NCBI GenBank assembly: GCA_023441845.1
Contig: JAEZNF010000312.1
Location: 1-5,208 of the forward strand
DNA: 5,208 bases
Source: Bacillota bacterium
Lineage (GTDB): Bacteria; Bacillota; Clostridia; Acetivibrionales; DSM-2933
Direction: 5' to 3'
The notes beneath the pieces were generated by a model. The model ran no database searches. It was not told where the DNA came from and worked only from the letters and a program-made list of their open reading frames with translations. Within the stretch, counting starts at the first letter, position 1. The number at the start of each line of letters is the position of its first letter. Below, one piece after another: positions 5,006 to 5,208 of this stretch. Both the position numbers and the translations under genes were made by a program.

Positions 5006-5208
5006 ATGAGCGTAGAATTGAAGCGAGCAAGGATTAATGTCTCCTTGGGCAAGCAGGAAGCAGATCTTGTTATAAAGAATGGAAATATAGTTAATGTCTT
5101 TACTAAGGAAATTATTAAGGGTGATATAGCCATTTATAATGATTTGATAGTAGGTATAGGAAACTATAACGGCAGGAAAGAGATTGACGCTGCCGGTAAG
5201 TATATATG
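5006..5208 (+). CDS. ade: Adenine deaminase, N-terminal part (3' end outside window)
   Basis: The first 67 codons of an amidohydrolase-superfamily enzyme that converts adenine to hypoxanthine and ammonia in purine salvage are present. After a short lead, the sequence ADLVIKNGNIVNVFTKEIIK, GDIAIYNDLIVGIGNY and KEIDAAGKYI matches the N-terminal beta-sandwich of Ade proteins. There, the INGNIVNVFTGEI-type motif precedes the metal-binding barrel. The metal-binding HxH and the rest of a protein of roughly 570-600 residues lie beyond the window. The ATG at 5006 is well supported by AAAAGGAG ending 7 bases upstream. Other amidohydrolases (dihydroorotase, imidazolonepropionase) share this fold, but the NVFTKEIIKGDIAI wording points to adenine deaminase. 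Confidence 0.87.
   Translation, partial: MSVELKRARINVSLGKQEADLVIKNGNIVNVFTKEIIKGDIAIYNDLIVGIGNYNGRKEIDAAGKYI

Noticed and set aside
4918..5133. Minus-strand 71-codon frame opposite the start of adenine deaminase
   Set aside because: It is antisense to a recognisable adenine deaminase N-terminus and spans its RBS.

Overview
This window looks like chromosomal DNA from a low-GC, Gram-positive anaerobe of the Clostridia. I base this on the AT-rich composition, strong AGGAG-type ribosome binding sites, clostridial Tad/Flp pilus genes, a tRNA without an encoded CCA end, and matches in style to clostridial flavodoxin, SDR, NUDIX and adenine deaminase families. Genus-level assignment is not possible from the sequence alone.

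Layout. Positions 1-2271 hold the end of a Tad (Flp pilus / type IVb secretion) operon: the C-terminal part of the TadA/CpaF motor ATPase, then the two inner-membrane platform proteins TadB and TadC, closely spaced and each with its own ribosome binding site. The operon ends at an intrinsic terminator (2371-2396). A near-consensus promoter (2429-2457) then drives a solitary tRNA-Gln(CUG) gene (2475-2545), closed by an unusually long perfect hairpin terminator (2556-2599).

Positions 2600-4300 are accessory DNA in decay. A complete small flavodoxin-like gene (2776-3261) is followed by an SDR oxidoreductase pseudogene with at least four lesions: a lost start codon, a frameshift, an 11-base deletion through the NNAG motif, and a missing C-terminus. 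The SDR homology stops at about 3756, where it meets a terminator-like hairpin, a promoter-like element, an RBS and a 16-codon ORF. These look like the regulatory front end of a gene that is no longer there. On the opposite strand is a NUDIX hydrolase pseudogene (3887-4230) with no N-terminus and a 2-base frameshift. Its broken end abuts a short unrecognised plus-strand reading frame.

Positions 4313-4861 encode an intact DEDDh 3'-5' exonuclease. After another possible gene remnant (4886-4981), the window ends inside the first codons of an adenine deaminase gene (5006 onward).

Functionally, the Tad genes form one machine and the tRNA is a separate housekeeping unit. The flavodoxin and SDR were probably once a two-gene redox operon of which only the first gene survives. 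I found no CRISPR array, insertion sequence, riboswitch or convincing new defence system. The most interesting content is the cluster of broken genes just downstream of tRNA-Gln.
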